Shown one piece after another: positions 29,667 through 30,452 of a stretch of 30,452 nucleotides of DNA. Every line of letters starts with the position of its first letter. Position 1 is the first letter of the stretch. This DNA comes from CAMCYM01 sp964405405 (GTDB lineage Bacteria; Bacteroidota; Bacteroidia; Flavobacteriales_D; Sanyastnellaceae). The notes under the pieces were generated by a model. The model was given only the letters and a program-made list of their open reading frames with translations, made no database searches and was not told the origin of the DNA. The stretch is from assembly GCA_964405405.1 (NCBI GenBank), contig CAYONT010000026.1, positions 1-30,452 on the forward strand, in the 5' to 3' direction. A program made the translations under genes and the position numbers.

Positions 29667-30280
29667 TGGAATACCTCAACATCTTCGTCAAGGGCATCTT
29701 CATTGAGAACATGATTTTTGCCTATTTCCTGGGAATGTGTTCGTATCTCGCCGTGTCGAAAACGGTGAAGACTGCGAACGGCCTGGGGCTTGCGGTCATC
29801 TTTGTCTTGGGCATCACGGTTCCTCTGAACTACCTGTTAGAGAACTTTGTTCTCAAGGAGGGAGCGTTGGCTTGGTTGGACCCCGAATTTGCCTCCGTAG
29901 ACCTCAGCTTCTTGAGTTTCATTATGTTCATTGCGGTGATTGCCTCGATGGTTCAGTTGGTGGAAATGGTCGTGGAGAAGTTCGCTCCGGCGCTATACGG
30001 GGCCTTGGGGATTTTCCTTCCGCTCATCGCGGTGAACTGCTCGATTTTGGGCGGTGCATTGTTCATGCAGGATCGTCAGTACCCGAGCTTGGGAGAGGCG
30101 ACGATGTTTGGACTGGGTTCCGGCGTGGGTTGGTGGCTCGCCATTGTGGCCATCGCAGCCATTCGGGAGAAAATCCGGTATTCAGCGGTGCCTGCTCCGC
30201 TGAAGGGCCTCGGCATCACCTTCATCATCACCGGATTGATGGGGATTGCGTTCATGAGTTTCATGGGCATTGAAATCTGA
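29666..30280 (+). CDS. nqrE: Na+-translocating NADH:quinone reductase subunit E
   Basis: 204 residues, six transmembrane helices, homologous to NqrD but inserted with the opposite topology. It starts MEYLNIFVKGIFIENMIFAY. The two cysteine ligands of the intramembrane iron centre are Cys25 (FLGMCSYLAVSK) and Cys125 (AVNCSILGG). The stop is five bases before nqrF. Confidence 0.97.
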   Translation: MEYLNIFVKGIFIENMIFAYFLGMCSYLAVSKTVKTANGLGLAVIFVLGITVPLNYLLENFVLKEGALAWLDPEFASVDLSFLSFIMFIAVIASMVQLVEMVVEKFAPALYGALGIFLPLIAVNCSILGGALFMQDRQYPSLGEATMFGLGSGVGWWLAIVAIAAIREKIRYSAVPAPLKGLGITFIITGLMGIAFMSFMGIEI

Positions 30281-30285
30281 TTGAG

Positions 30286-30452
30286 ATGACAACGACAATC
30301 GCATTGACGATCGCTTTCTTCTTGGCGGTCATGTTGCTGCTCGTGGGGCTGTTGCTCTACGCAAAGGCCAAACTCTCTCCCAGTGGCAAGATCAAAATCA
30401 CCATCAATGGAGAACGGGTGCTCGAAGTCGATGGGGGCAGCACGCTCCTCAC
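30286..30452 (+). CDS. nqrF: Na+-translocating NADH:quinone reductase subunit F, N-terminal part only
   Basis: Only the first 55 codons are inside the window. They encode the single N-terminal transmembrane helix (about residues 4-26) and the first strands of the ferredoxin-like domain (KIKITINGERVLEVDGGSTLL). The [2Fe-2S] cysteines and the FAD/NADH domain lie beyond the edge. NqrF is the NADH-oxidising subunit. The ATG follows nqrE by five bases. Confidence 0.93.
   Translation, partial: MTTTIALTIAFFLAVMLLLVGLLLYAKAKLSPSGKIKITINGERVLEVDGGSTLL

Overview
The window is about 30.5 kb of high-GC DNA from a member of the Bacteroidota. The evidence is: genes for a type IX secretion system (T9SS) plug protein and two T9SS-sorted cargo proteins; a carboxypeptidase-regulatory-domain TonB receptor; BshC of bacillithiol synthesis; and promoter boxes of the Bacteroidota form TAnnTTTG. 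A complete nqrABCDE run plus the start of nqrF points to a Na+-pumping respiratory chain, so a marine or saline habitat is plausible but not proven. An N-gap flanked by identical 55-bp sequences indicates a scaffolded short-read assembly, probably a metagenome-assembled genome.

Layout. 1-3618 (minus): a TonB-dependent receptor followed by an ABC exporter (cut by the window edge) that overlaps it by one base. 3694-6435 (plus): an oligopeptide-binding lipoprotein and an ACMSD-type decarboxylase. 6479-8846 (plus): an ECF sigma factor, a one-TM anti-sigma-like protein and an exported low-complexity, possibly outer-membrane protein. 9056-10135: a T9SS type-B sorted protein. 10179-13364: bshC, convergent ruvX, and a GT9 glycosyltransferase divergent from ruvX. 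13389-15054: a small exported protein divergent from dnaN. 15099-17081: a rhomboid protease and a divergent SirB1-family protein. 17031-18868 (minus): an aminotransferase and PglC-type phosphoglycosyltransferase pair. 18932-19860: pterin carbinolamine dehydratase coupled to a Crp/Fnr regulator. 19881-22378 (minus): a lipoprotein, then an SDR/GT4 pair interrupted by the false gap. 22526-25466 (minus): T9SS plug protein, then a T9SS-sorted serine hydrolase. 25536-30452 (plus): nqrA-F.

The most interesting non-gene signal is a promoter-like box, TAYCT-rich (TACCTTTG, TATCTTTG, TACCTTGG and similar), whose first T lies exactly 12 bases before the start codon of seven genes and 11-13 bases before three more. 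If it is the -10/-7 element, transcription would begin at the start codon and these mRNAs would be leaderless. Other points are a C9 tract inside a repeat-rich exported protein with all three frames open around it, a G-rich-strand pentamer array between two genes, and two tail-to-tail gene overlaps. I found no tRNA, rRNA, CRISPR array, insertion sequence or prophage. No gene-free stretch exceeds 300 bases; the longest, about 210 bases at 8847-9055, holds a repeat and two hairpins.
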